Shown here: piece by piece, positions 1 through 7,844 of the stretch | Layout of the letters: every line of letters starts with the position of its first letter | Numbering within the stretch: the first letter of the stretch is position 1 | Source: Deltaproteobacteria bacterium | Lineage (GTDB): Bacteria > Desulfobacterota > GWC2-55-46 > S146-70 | NCBI GenBank assembly: GCA_015492395.1 | Contig: WGFD01000196.1 | Span: 1 to 18,558, forward strand | Reading direction: 5' to 3' | DNA: 18,558 nucleotides | Notes under the pieces: generated by a model | Databases searched by the model: none | Told to the model about the DNA's origin: nothing | What the model saw: only the letters and a program-made list of their open reading frames with translations | Program-made: the position numbers and the translations under genes

Positions 1-24
1 CATGTCTTCGGTCAAAAGGGTCCA

Positions 25-540
25 ATGGACGTTATGGCCGCCATAATGGGGAGGAGGAGTATCAGGAATTTCCTTGAAAAGGATATCCCCACTGAGGCGA
101 TTACCACCTTAAAGAATGCGCTCATATGGGCCCCGAGTGCGGGAAATCTTCAGAGTCGGCGTTTTTTCTTTCTCTATAACAACGGGATAAAGGCAAGGTT
201 GGTTGAGGCCGCCCTACACCAGTCATTCATATCCAAGGCTCCGCTCGTCGTAGTCGCCTGCGCAGACCTGATGATAGAAAGGTGGTATGGTGCAAGAGGG
301 GCAAACCTCTACTGTATCCAGGATGTGGCCTGCAGCATAGAGAATATGTTGCTTGCCGCTCACGCCATCGGTCTTGGCAGCGTCTGGATTGGTGCCTTCG
401 ACGAAGGGGCCGTATCCGGTCTCCTTGAGCTTGCATCCCACCTCCGGCCCGTCGCCATCATTCCAATCGGCTATCCAATCTCTGTTCCGGCACCCCCTGG
501 ACGTGTCAGACATACCCAGGCGATAGTAGAGGTCCGGTAA
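25..540 (+). CDS. Nitroreductase family protein
   Basis: This is a 171-residue FMN-dependent nitroreductase-fold oxidoreductase; such enzymes use NAD(P)H to reduce nitro, quinone or related substrates in the cytoplasm. The N-terminus MDVMAAIMGRRSIRNF carries the RRSIR phosphate-binding motif. Residues 36-44 (APSAGNLQS) match the family's PSxxNxQ flavin loop, and the stretch around residues 98-120 (QDVACSIENMLLAAHAIGLGSVWIG) is the conserved helix and flavin-contact strand. The length fits the short members of the family. The ATG at 25 is preceded by AAAAGGG at suitable spacing and gives a typical family N-terminus, although the frame is open to the window edge. It ends 12 bases before the ribonucleotide reductase, so the two are probably co-transcribed. 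The natural substrate cannot be told from sequence. Confidence 0.9.
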   Translation: MDVMAAIMGRRSIRNFLEKDIPTEAITTLKNALIWAPSAGNLQSRRFFFLYNNGIKARLVEAALHQSFISKAPLVVVACADLMIERWYGARGANLYCIQDVACSIENMLLAAHAIGLGSVWIGAFDEGAVSGLLELASHLRPVAIIPIGYPISVPAPPGRVRHTQAIVEVR

Positions 541-546
541 GGAGGT
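541..546 (+). promoter_or_regulatory. Shine-Dalgarno site deciding a CTG start
   Basis: GGAGGT sits directly after the nitroreductase stop codon and six bases before CTG at 553. The ribonucleotide reductase frame is open from 541, and residues homologous to the family N-terminus begin at that CTG. No ATG, GTG or TTG lies in frame until 649. Confidence 0.65.
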
Positions 547-552
547 ATACCG

Positions 553-2283
553 CTGAAGATAGAGCTATCACAAAACGCACTCACCGTCTTAAACAAACGC
601 TACCTCAAGAAAAACAAGGGTGGAAAAGTCATCGAAACACCCGAAGATATGTTCGGGAGGGTTGCAGAGAACATCAGCCAGGCCGAGCTCTCCTATAACA
701 CAAAGGCCGATGTAAAGAGGACAAGTGCAGAGTTTTTCGAAGCCATGGCGTCCCTCGAATTTCTGCCGAATTCACCAACCCTTATGAATGCAGGATGCAG
801 ACTACAGCAGCTATCCGCCTGCTTCGTCATACCCGTCCATGATTCACTGGACTCGATCTTCGAGGGGGTAAAGCTAACTGCAAAGATCCATCAATCCGGA
901 GGGGGCACCGGTTTTTCCTTCTCCAGCCTCAGACCCGCCAATGATGTCGTCGGCTCCACGGGAGGTATAGCCAGCGGTCCAATATCCTTCATGAAGGTCT
1001 TCAATATGGCTACGGAGGTGATAAAGCAGGGCGGTACCAGGAGGGGGGCGAATATGGGGGTTCTGAGGGTAGACCACCCGGATATAATCGAATTCATAAC
1101 CATCAAAAAGGACCCTTCCGAGCTAGCCAACTTCAATATCTCTGTTGCAGTAACCGATGCCTTCATGTATGCGGTTGAGAAGGGTGGTGACTACCCCCTC
1201 GTAAACCCAAGAACAGGCAAAACCGTTAGGATAATAAGCGCCATGGAGGTCTTTAACACCATAGTGGAGAATGCCTGGAGCAGCGGCGATCCCGGCCTTC
1301 TCTTCATCGACAGGATCAACAGAGACAACCCCACCCCCCAGCTCGGTGCCATAGAGGCCACTAACCCATGCGGTGAACAACCCCTCCTGCCCTATGAATC
1401 CTGCAATCTCGGCTCCATAAACCTTGCGAAGATATTGAAGAGAAAGAACGGTCAATGGACGATAGACTACAACAGACTGGAACGTCTTGTAAGGCTTGGC
1501 GTAAGGTTCCTCGACAACGTAATAGACATGAACAGGTACCCCACCCCCGAGGTGGAACGGATCACCAGGGGGAATAGAAAGATCGGTCTGGGGGTCATGG
1601 GCTTTGCGGACATGCTTATACGGCTAAGGATCCCATACGATTCTAACAGGGCCTGCGAGGTCGGACGTGAGGTCATGCGCTTTATAAACAACATGGCATG
1701 GAAGGAATCGGAAGATCTCGCAAAGGAGAGGGGAACCTTCCCCAACATCAAGGCAAGTATCTTCGGCGGGGACAAAGGAAGGCCGGTGAGGAACGCCACA
1801 ACGACAACCGTGGCACCTACGGGAACACTGAGCATCATCGCGGGGTGTTCCAGCGGTATAGAACCCCTCTTCTCCCTCAGCTATACAAGACAGGTATTGG
1901 GAGGGATAGAGCTCCCCGATATAAATCCGATCTTCCCCGAAGTCGCACGGAATGAAGGGTTTTATTCCGATGAGTTGGAGGACTATGTGGCAAAAGGAGG
2001 GGACATATCAGAGAGAGGCGACGTCCCTGAAGATATAAAGAAGGTATTTGTAACCGCCTTCCGGATACCTACGGAGTGGCATGTCAAGATGCAGGCTGTC
2101 TTCCAGGAACACACCGACAATGCCGTAAGCAAGACCGTAAACCTGCCACCGGAGGCGACCAGAAAAGATGTAAATAAGGCCTTCCTCCTTGCCTACAAAC
2201 TTGGCTGCAAGGGGGTTACAGTGTACAGAAGCGGAACTAAACCGGAACAGGTGCTTACCTGCAAAAACACGCTCTACTGCTAA
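553..2283 (+). CDS. nrdJ: Adenosylcobalamin-dependent (class II) ribonucleotide reductase
   Basis: This enzyme reduces ribonucleotides to deoxyribonucleotides using a B12-generated thiyl radical, so DNA precursors can be made with or without oxygen. Counting from CTG 553 (576 residues), the key positions are visible: Cys90 in LSACF and Cys284 in ESCNLGS are the redox pair, and Asn271-Pro-Cys273-Gly-Glu275 (NPCGE) is the radical cysteine motif. The 11-residue spacing between the last two cysteines matches the family. Other conserved blocks are HQSGGGTGFSFS and the C-terminal KGVTVYRSG. I start it at CTG because of GGAGGT at 541-546 and because LKIELSQNALTVLNKRY is a family-like N-terminus that an ATG start at 649 would remove. 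The C-terminus is short: it ends in a Cys-x5-Cys pair and lacks the extended zinc-binding tail of longer NrdJ proteins. The gene follows the nitroreductase by 12 bases. Confidence 0.93.
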   Translation: MKIELSQNALTVLNKRYLKKNKGGKVIETPEDMFGRVAENISQAELSYNTKADVKRTSAEFFEAMASLEFLPNSPTLMNAGCRLQQLSACFVIPVHDSLDSIFEGVKLTAKIHQSGGGTGFSFSSLRPANDVVGSTGGIASGPISFMKVFNMATEVIKQGGTRRGANMGVLRVDHPDIIEFITIKKDPSELANFNISVAVTDAFMYAVEKGGDYPLVNPRTGKTVRIISAMEVFNTIVENAWSSGDPGLLFIDRINRDNPTPQLGAIEATNPCGEQPLLPYESCNLGSINLAKILKRKNGQWTIDYNRLERLVRLGVRFLDNVIDMNRYPTPEVERITRGNRKIGLGVMGFADMLIRLRIPYDSNRACEVGREVMRFINNMAWKESEDLAKERGTFPNIKASIFGGDKGRPVRNATTTTVAPTGTLSIIAGCSSGIEPLFSLSYTRQVLGGIELPDINPIFPEVARNEGFYSDELEDYVAKGGDISERGDVPEDIKKVFVTAFRIPTEWHVKMQAVFQEHTDNAVSKTVNLPPEATRKDVNKAFLLAYKLGCKGVTVYRSGTKPEQVLTCKNTLYC

Positions 2284-2801
2284 AGCAGTCAAAGTACCGC
2301 TCCTTCCTTGTACAGATTCGACTTTCATATAAAGGCAGCTATAATCAAAGGACTCAAATGTCCTGAAAGAAGACTCCAGGCACAGATATATTGAAGCTCC
2401 CTGCAGCAAGCTGTGGGGAATACCTGCCTGCCCGCCTGCCTGTCAATCCTGGCAGACAGGTCAATCCCGGCAGACAGGCGCTCGCGATGCATGTTCAACC
2501 ACTCATATCATTGGCGAAAAGCGGTTTACCCGCCGGGTGCTTTACTTAATCCCTTTCTTTATATCGGGATCATAGCCAGCATAAGAGGGATCCTGCTTAC
2601 GCAGATGAAAGTGGGTCATGGGGGGAGATGGAGTGGCGCAACGGAGTGGTACAGTTAGGGGGTCCACGCCACTATAGCATGGATCTTGATCATCCGCTGC
2701 TACCGTTGCGTGAAGGTGTCCTTTTACACTGCGAGAGCCACCGGCATTTCCGCTCCACACGGCACAATTATATATCGACAAGACACAGGATCAAGGAGCC
2801 G
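2284..2801. other. 518-base intergenic region between convergent genes
   Basis: No convincing gene is seen here. Short open frames on both strands (for example 2413-2658 plus and 2542-2781 minus) show no recognisable domain and no good ribosome binding site. The only clear structure is the repeat at 2433-2479. A small hairpin, AGGAC-TCAAAT-GTCCT, lies near 2350-2370, but no T-run follows it. I could not find a strong terminator for either flanking gene. Confidence 0.5.
2433..2479. repeat. Tandem and palindromic GGCAGACAGG repeat
   Basis: Two 18-base units, TCAATCCTGGCAGACAGG (2443-2460) and TCAATCCCGGCAGACAGG (2461-2478), are adjacent and differ at one base. Upstream CCTGCCTG-type runs are partly complementary: CCTGTC at 2439-2444 pairs with GACAGG at 2455-2460. 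The cluster could fold as a hairpin or switch between two. It resembles the small dispersed palindromic repeats of many bacterial genomes; whether it recurs elsewhere cannot be seen from this window. Confidence 0.6.
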
Positions 2802-5015
2802 CTAATCCGATGCCAGTAGTGTTGCGGCGGCCTCCGCTGCCAGTGGTTTAGAAAAAAGGTACCCCTGAGCCAATCGGCAATCATTCTCCAGCAGGTAGTT
2901 CGACTGTAGTTTTGTCTCAACACCTTCAGCAACGACATTTATTCCAATATTACGGCCAAGCAACAAAATGGTATTCACAAGCACGCGACTCTTTGCATCG
3001 TCTTCCATTCTGGCTATAAAGGAACGGTCGATCTTCAGCCCATCGATGGGAAAGCGATGGAGGTAGCTTAAAGATGAATATCCGGTACCAAAATCGTCTA
3101 TATACAACCGGATGCCTGTTTCCTTCAGGTCTTTAAAGAGTTCTATCGCTTCTGCTGTGTTATGCATAATGATACTTTCTGTAACCTCCAGTACGATCGC
3201 CTCTGGTGCAAGCCCTATCTTGTCCAGTGTGCGCACCACATCATCCACGAAACTCTTCTGCCAGAATTGGCGTCCGGAGATGTTTACGTGGATAGTCATG
3301 TCCCGGTATTGCGGGAATCCGTCCCGCCATGCTCTGATCTTTTCGCATGCCTCTTCCAAGACCCATTGCCCGATTTGAACTATAAGCCCACTCTCTTCGG
3401 CGACCGGTATAAATTCGAGAGGCGATATAAAACCTCTAGTCGGATGTCGCCAACGGACCAAGGCCTCGAAGGAGACGATAGCGCCGCTCTTTAAGTCCAC
3501 TATCGGTTGATAGTGCAGAATAAACCCCTTATGTTCAATGGCGTACCTGATATCCATCTCCAGTTGCAATTGAGCGACCGCCTTTGCGTGCATCTCCTGG
3601 TCAAAGACCATGTAACGCGACTTCCCCGCCATCTTCGCCGCATACATCGCGATATCCGCGTCACGTAACAGGTCCTCGCCGGACTTATATCCAAGACTGC
3701 TGAATGTGATACCTATACTGGATGATGTCGACACTTCATGCCCCTCCAATACCATCGGAATAGACAACCGCTCAAGTATCCTTTGTGCCAATCTGCCCGC
3801 GTCAGATGGCTCACCAAGGTCTGAAAGTAAGACTATGAACTCATCCCCACCCAATCTGGCGATAGTATCGGCCGCACGAACGGTATTCTGCAAACGCTTT
3901 GCAACTTCTACCAACAATTGATCGCCGACAAGATGTCCAAGACTGTCATTGATGAGCTTGAAGCGGTCAAGGTCCAAGTAGAGAACGGCGAACTTGAAAA
4001 GAGGTTGCCGCCTGGCATGGTCGATCGCCTGTGTCAAGCGCTCCATAAATACCGCGCGATTAAAGAGACCTGTCAGCGGATCATGGCGGGCATCCTTCCT
4101 TAGGCACTCTTCAGCGAGCACACGGTCAGTCACATCCCGCCCGGCGATGTAGTAGAGGTGTTCGTCTGGATAGGCCACGATACGCCATGACAACCATCGA
4201 TATCTACCCTCACTCGAGCAGAAACGGCACTCCATCTCGATCGGTTCGCCGCTCTCTGTCTGGCGTTGCAAGGCCGCCATGAACTGCTGGCGGTCGTCGG
4301 CGTGAATAAGCTGAAAAAAGGATTCTTTCTTTAAGCGCTCATCGGTATAGCCGAGTGTTTTATGCCAGGCGCTATTAAACTGTTTGAGGTATCCATCAAA
4401 GTCAGCAATCGCCATAAGCTCTATCGACAATTTAAAGAAGCGATCACGCTGCATGATCGCACGGCGCAGATCCAATGTCAGGAATGCCTGTGAAGCCAAC
4501 GGTATGAAGCGGCGAAGCCGCTTGACATGGGTAGGACTGAAATAATGCGCTTCGGAATGGACACATGTAAGAATTGCGGCATTCTCTCCACTGGAAAGAC
4601 GGACATGCAAAGCAGATTTGATCCCTTTGCATGCGACCTCCGGCAAACCGGCCCATTCCGGCACCAATTCAATGTCGAATACAGCGGCCGGTTTGCCGGC
4701 TAATACCCGCCGGAAAAGTGACTCAGGTTTCCACGTCGTCGACTTGAGAGCTTCAGAAGTCGACACGGCTGGAACCATGGTCCCATCATCACAGGTTGTC
4801 AGGATAAAGGCATCTTGAAACTTGACCAAAGACCGCAGCACATCGATCAAAACGTAGAACAGCTCCTCAATGTCTTGCGCTTCTGCTATAGCCTGCAGCC
4901 CATTGAGCAACGCCATGGACTCAACCCTCAGCGCCTGTTCCCGTTGGCGGGAGCGCTCCAGGTCAAGCAGAGTCTCCAGTAGTTGTTCTGATTGCGTCAC
5001 GATCTCGGACATCAC
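2802..5015 (-). CDS. GAF-PAS-GGDEF-EAL cyclic-di-GMP enzyme
   Basis: This 737-residue cytoplasmic protein should make or degrade cyclic-di-GMP. A coiled-coil-like start (about residues 8-45) leads into a GAF-like domain (about 40-185), then PAS/PAC (about 190-305; LGYTDERL, YIAGRDVTDR), GGDEF (about 310-475) and EAL (about 485-735). GGDEF is intact at 389-393, and an RxxD inhibitory site (Arg380, Asp383) lies five residues ahead. The EAL side keeps EAL 517-519, Asn579, Glu613, DDFGTGYSS from 640, Lys661, Glu697 and Gln717, so both activities look possible. No membrane segment is visible. It may start at GTG 5015 or at the adjacent ATG 5012; either way it overlaps the FIST gene's stop codon, implying translational coupling. 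Arginine codons are mostly CGN, unlike the AGG-rich neighbours. Which activity dominates cannot be told. Confidence 0.95.
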   Translation of the reverse strand: MMSEIVTQSEQLLETLLDLERSRQREQALRVESMALLNGLQAIAEAQDIEELFYVLIDVLRSLVKFQDAFILTTCDDGTMVPAVSTSEALKSTTWKPESLFRRVLAGKPAAVFDIELVPEWAGLPEVACKGIKSALHVRLSSGENAAILTCVHSEAHYFSPTHVKRLRRFIPLASQAFLTLDLRRAIMQRDRFFKLSIELMAIADFDGYLKQFNSAWHKTLGYTDERLKKESFFQLIHADDRQQFMAALQRQTESGEPIEMECRFCSSEGRYRWLSWRIVAYPDEHLYYIAGRDVTDRVLAEECLRKDARHDPLTGLFNRAVFMERLTQAIDHARRQPLFKFAVLYLDLDRFKLINDSLGHLVGDQLLVEVAKRLQNTVRAADTIARLGGDEFIVLLSDLGEPSDAGRLAQRILERLSIPMVLEGHEVSTSSSIGITFSSLGYKSGEDLLRDADIAMYAAKMAGKSRYMVFDQEMHAKAVAQLQLEMDIRYAIEHKGFILHYQPIVDLKSGAIVSFEALVRWRHPTRGFISPLEFIPVAEESGLIVQIGQWVLEEACEKIRAWRDGFPQYRDMTIHVNISGRQFWQKSFVDDVVRTLDKIGLAPEAIVLEVTESIIMHNTAEAIELFKDLKETGIRLYIDDFGTGYSSLSYLHRFPIDGLKIDRSFIARMEDDAKSRVLVNTILLLGRNIGINVVAEGVETKLQSNYLLENDCRLAQGYLFSKPLAAEAAATLLASD

Positions 5016-6202
5016 TTCCTGAAAAGCAGCACAGAGATCATCAAATTCCCGTGGTGATTCTTCCCCCCCACAAAACAGCCCTGTTCACCGAATGTGAAGA
5101 TACCCATAAAGGGCGTAGTGGGCAATACCTCACGCAAACTGTCAACAACTTCGTCAATACGGTCCTGGACAGTCAACATACAGCCCGCACAGTAGACGAC
5201 CAATGCGCCGGCAACATCATGGGGACTCGATGAATACGTCTCCAGTGCAGACGACGCGACCCGTCCCGCGCGGGAAATGAGACTATCCTGAGTCCCGCGC
5301 ATGAGCACCAGTTCCTCCCCGGAAGAGATATGGGTAAAGAGGGTAAGCGCCCCGGTATCGGTCACCGCGTCGGGATGCGAAAGTTGATAATAGGGTATCT
5401 CACCGACATGTCCCGCGACACGACCCAGTGGGTGCAAGGTGGTGCTGGCAAGAATGTTGCCGCCTTTCTCAAGGTGAGTTGAAATCATCCCTCCGATCCA
5501 CTCGTTATAGACTTTGGCCGCCGGACGTCCGTCTATTTCCACCAAGAGGCGCCCATCCGCCTTCGTAACGGTCCCTTTCATCCCAGTCGGCTCGTACCCG
5601 CTATGGAAGGCAAACATCACCTCCGTTGACGGAAAGAGAACCGTGACTACAACGGCGTCACTGAACACCCGATCGTTGGCGAACTGCTTCCACTCACCAC
5701 TCACCGTATTATCAGCCGTACTCCCGCCGGTGACAGGAACCATGTCTCCTACCACATCGGCTATACCGGCTATCAATGCCTCTTCACACCCCGGAGCCGC
5801 CGTCATCCACACCATTGCCGGCACTTCACCACTACAACCAGCCTGCTTCAGCGCCTCAATAACAGCATATTGCGCCGTCTTTCTGGGATCCCCGTTTAAC
5901 CTGGCAGCCCCGACACCGTAACGCCCCTCGGGATCCAAGACGCCGCACATCGCCAAACCATGCCCATCCTTACTGTGAAATCCCGATTGAGTCATGACAC
6001 CGATACAAGACGTTCCGCCATAGAGCTGAACATCAGGCGCATGTTCACGCAGCTTCGCCACCACTGCCTCCAAGTCATAGCTCACAGAGCAGTACAGCAT
6101 GAGTAAATCCGGCTTTGCGCCGAGTTTGGTCAGTATGCAGTCATAGGCTTTTATAACTGCCTCAATTTCCGGATCCGTAGACCATGCGGTAACAATCTTC
6201 AT
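5012..6202 (-). CDS. FIST-domain sensor protein (NosP-like)
   Basis: This 396-residue protein has the FIST_N plus FIST_C architecture throughout, with no membrane segment. Family-like blocks include LYGGTSCIGVMTQ near residues 60-72, PVTGGSTADN near 155-164, and the FIST_C ending with PFMGIFTFGEQG near 365-376. FIST proteins are sensory ligand-binding proteins; one branch, NosP, binds heme and nitric oxide and is often encoded beside a kinase or a cyclic-di-GMP enzyme. Here the stop codon overlaps the start of a GGDEF-EAL gene, exactly that kind of pairing. Several histidines are present (for example in FAFHSGYEP), but I cannot assign a heme ligand. The ATG at 6202 follows a strong AAGGAGGAG. 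The ligand, amino acid or heme/NO, is unresolved. Confidence 0.88.
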   Translation of the reverse strand: MKIVTAWSTDPEIEAVIKAYDCILTKLGAKPDLLMLYCSVSYDLEAVVAKLREHAPDVQLYGGTSCIGVMTQSGFHSKDGHGLAMCGVLDPEGRYGVGAARLNGDPRKTAQYAVIEALKQAGCSGEVPAMVWMTAAPGCEEALIAGIADVVGDMVPVTGGSTADNTVSGEWKQFANDRVFSDAVVVTVLFPSTEVMFAFHSGYEPTGMKGTVTKADGRLLVEIDGRPAAKVYNEWIGGMISTHLEKGGNILASTTLHPLGRVAGHVGEIPYYQLSHPDAVTDTGALTLFTHISSGEELVLMRGTQDSLISRAGRVASSALETYSSSPHDVAGALVVYCAGCMLTVQDRIDEVVDSLREVLPTTPFMGIFTFGEQGCFVGGKNHHGNLMISVLLFRK

Positions 6203-6218
6203 CTCTCCTCCTTGAGGA

Positions 6219-6248
6219 TTTATCCCATATCCGTCGCTGCGGTCTCAA
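6219..6248 (-). promoter_or_regulatory. Possible promoter of the FIST/GGDEF-EAL operon
   Basis: On the minus strand, TTGAGA (6248-6243) and GATAAA (6224-6219) are 18 bases apart. This would give a very short leader before the ribosome binding site. A palindrome, CCCGATCATTCGGG (6249-6262), sits immediately upstream of the -35 box and could bind a regulator. The -10 match is only moderate. Confidence 0.3.
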
Positions 6249-6381
6249 CCCGATCATTCGGGAATTCCGGTAGATCACTGTAGCCTTCCATCTGTCATCT
6301 TTATTTGCAGTTTACGGATACTGTCACTTAATCTCTCCAATTTGAATTTGAAGAAAGTAGCAGGCCCGGCGCACCGCATTG

Positions 6382-6406
6382 AAAAATACACAGCCTCTTG
6401 CCGTGC
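6382..6406 (-). terminator. Intrinsic terminator of the lipoprotein gene
   Basis: Reading the minus strand, GCACGGC (6406-6400), loop AAGAG and GCTGTGT (6394-6388) form a seven-pair stem with two G-U pairs. ATTTTT follows at 6387-6382. The stem begins seven bases after the lipoprotein stop codon. Confidence 0.7.
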
Positions 6407-6412
6407 TCAATC

Positions 6413-6724
6413 TCAAGGTTCGGCAGCAATTTGGATATAGATCACTTTAGGTTTACTCTTGAATGTGCCCGACACCGCGTCAATCACAGCCTTTTCCAGA
6501 GTTGAGACTCTTTGATCCCTAACATCGCTGGTCCTGAAAATTACGGAGACATGAGTGAGGACTCCATTCCGCATATTCCAACCCACTTGAGGCACCCATC
6601 CATACTTGTCCTTGATCACCTTCTGTATAAGTTTCTGCTTTTCAAACATACCTTTCATATCTTCGACTGCGTCGCAACCGAAGAGCAACAGGACAAACAG
6701 AAATAAGACTATAGCTTTTTTCAT
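6413..6724 (-). CDS. Small predicted lipoprotein, function unknown
   Basis: This 103-residue protein begins with Lys-Lys, then a hydrophobic stretch and a lipobox (LLFG-Cys17), so signal peptidase II should cut before Cys17 and the protein would be membrane-anchored. The mature part is about 87 residues, with an acidic and basic region (EDMKGMFEKQKLIQKVIKDKYGW) followed by an alternating strand-like part (GVLTHVSVIFRTSDV, KPKVIYIQIAAEP), which suggests a small alpha-beta fold. I do not recognise a family. It is transcribed away from the DUF1848 gene, with its own terminator just downstream. The ribosome binding site is weak (GTGTGAG a few bases before ATG 6724). Confidence 0.75.
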   Translation of the reverse strand: MKKAIVLFLFVLLLFGCDAVEDMKGMFEKQKLIQKVIKDKYGWVPQVGWNMRNGVLTHVSVIFRTSDVRDQRVSTLEKAVIDAVSGTFKSKPKVIYIQIAAEP

Positions 6725-6920
6725 GGACTACTCACACGGATACAAGACGGCTCATATGGACTATCGCCCGCACTGCGCCATCCATACCGACTATTGAAGT
6801 TACTACAACCTATCGACCAGGTTAGCATAGCTAAGCCATGTGCTGAACCACCTGATATGGAGAGGGGCTTCACCAGGGTGGAATTCTGTCCTCCCATCCC
6901 TATCACAGATGGATCCAACC

Positions 6921-6929
6921 TGTTATAAT
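6921..6929 (+). promoter_or_regulatory. Extended -10 promoter element
   Basis: TGTTATAAT is a perfect extended -10 (TGN plus TATAAT). No good -35 is present 16-18 bases upstream, as is normal for extended -10 promoters. Transcription would begin near 6936, which favours a DUF1848 start downstream of that point. Confidence 0.45.
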
Positions 6930-6956
6930 ATGTTTTCGACTCAAACGGTATTGAAC

Positions 6957-7844
6957 TTGAAGGTAATCTCGGCCAGCAGGAGAACCGATATCCCGGCCTT
7001 CCACGCAGAGTGGTTCATAAGAAGGCTTAGGGAGGGGTATGTCTATGCAAGAAACCCTTACAGCGGCAGACTTCTTAGAGTCTCCTTGATGCCGGAAGAC
7101 ATCCAGTCGGTCGTCTTCTGGTCGAAGAACTTTACACCGTTGATCTCGAAGATCGAGACGGTAGAGAAGACCACCAAGAGGTTGTTCTTCCACTTCACTA
7201 TAACTGCGGTCTCCAAGGATATCGAATGTGGCACGCCGCACTACAAAGATGCAATCAAGGACCTCATCTACCTCTCCAATAGGTATTCACCGGAGCATAT
7301 CATCTGGCGCTTCGACCCAATAGTCATCACCAAGCACCTTACCCTCGACTACTATAAAGACATGTTCACAACTTATACTGAGGAACTTAAAGGCCATGTC
7401 AGGAACTGCTATATCAGTTTCATGCACCCCTACAGAAAGGTTATGGTCAACTTTTCGAGGCACAATAAACATGGCCTGCTGTATATCCCTACAGAGGAGC
7501 GGATGGCATTCGCAGAAGACCTGGCAATGATCGCCAGAAGAATGGGGTCAAAACTCCATACATGTTGCAACGACTATCTCCTCTCGGACAATATCTTTAA
7601 GGGGAGTTGCATTAATGGAGAGAGACTTGCCAACTTGTTCGGTGACCCGCCCATCTCATCTCAACCCATCCCTACACGGAAGGGCTGCGGTTGCACAAGG
7701 AGCGTAGATATCGGCTCTTACGACACATGCCTGCACGGCTGCATTTATTGCTATGCCAATACGACGAAGGAAAAAACAACCGTTTCTTACAAACGCCATA
7801 ATATTGAATGGAACGGCCTCGGCTTCCACGTGGAGGATGGTTGA
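6957..7844 (+). CDS. DUF1848 protein with radical-SAM-like cysteine cluster
   Basis: The protein matches the DUF1848 family from end to end: VISASRRTDIPAFHAEWF at the start, NPYSG, VVFWSKNF, IIWRFDPIV, and the C-terminal block GCGCTRSVDIGSYDTC. The last 40 residues contain Cys258-x3-Cys262-x2-Cys265 (CLHGCIYCYAN), the spacing used by radical SAM enzymes to hold a 4Fe-4S cluster, plus Cys244 and Cys246. The family is known for this radical-SAM-like cluster sitting at the C-terminus; its function is uncharacterised. I place the start at TTG 6957 because homologues begin with a residue or two before the ISASRRTD block. ATG 6930, ATG 6909 and the frame-open codon at 6840 are in-frame alternatives, but the last two lie upstream of the likely transcription start. 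About 296 residues from TTG is normal for the family. Confidence 0.85.
   Translation: MKVISASRRTDIPAFHAEWFIRRLREGYVYARNPYSGRLLRVSLMPEDIQSVVFWSKNFTPLISKIETVEKTTKRLFFHFTITAVSKDIECGTPHYKDAIKDLIYLSNRYSPEHIIWRFDPIVITKHLTLDYYKDMFTTYTEELKGHVRNCYISFMHPYRKVMVNFSRHNKHGLLYIPTEERMAFAEDLAMIARRMGSKLHTCCNDYLLSDNIFKGSCINGERLANLFGDPPISSQPIPTRKGCGCTRSVDIGSYDTCLHGCIYCYANTTKEKTTVSYKRHNIEWNGLGFHVEDG

Noticed and set aside
2443..2478. CRISPR array
   Set aside because: Two adjacent 18-base copies without spacers do not make an array, and no cas gene is present.
2413..2658. 81-residue open frame covering the repeat
   Set aside because: Its first third is the translated repeat, it has no ribosome binding site and no family resemblance.
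6840..6956. Longer N-terminus for the DUF1848 protein
   Set aside because: The extra 39 residues do not match the family, and the extended -10 promoter at 6921-6929 would start the transcript downstream of most of them.
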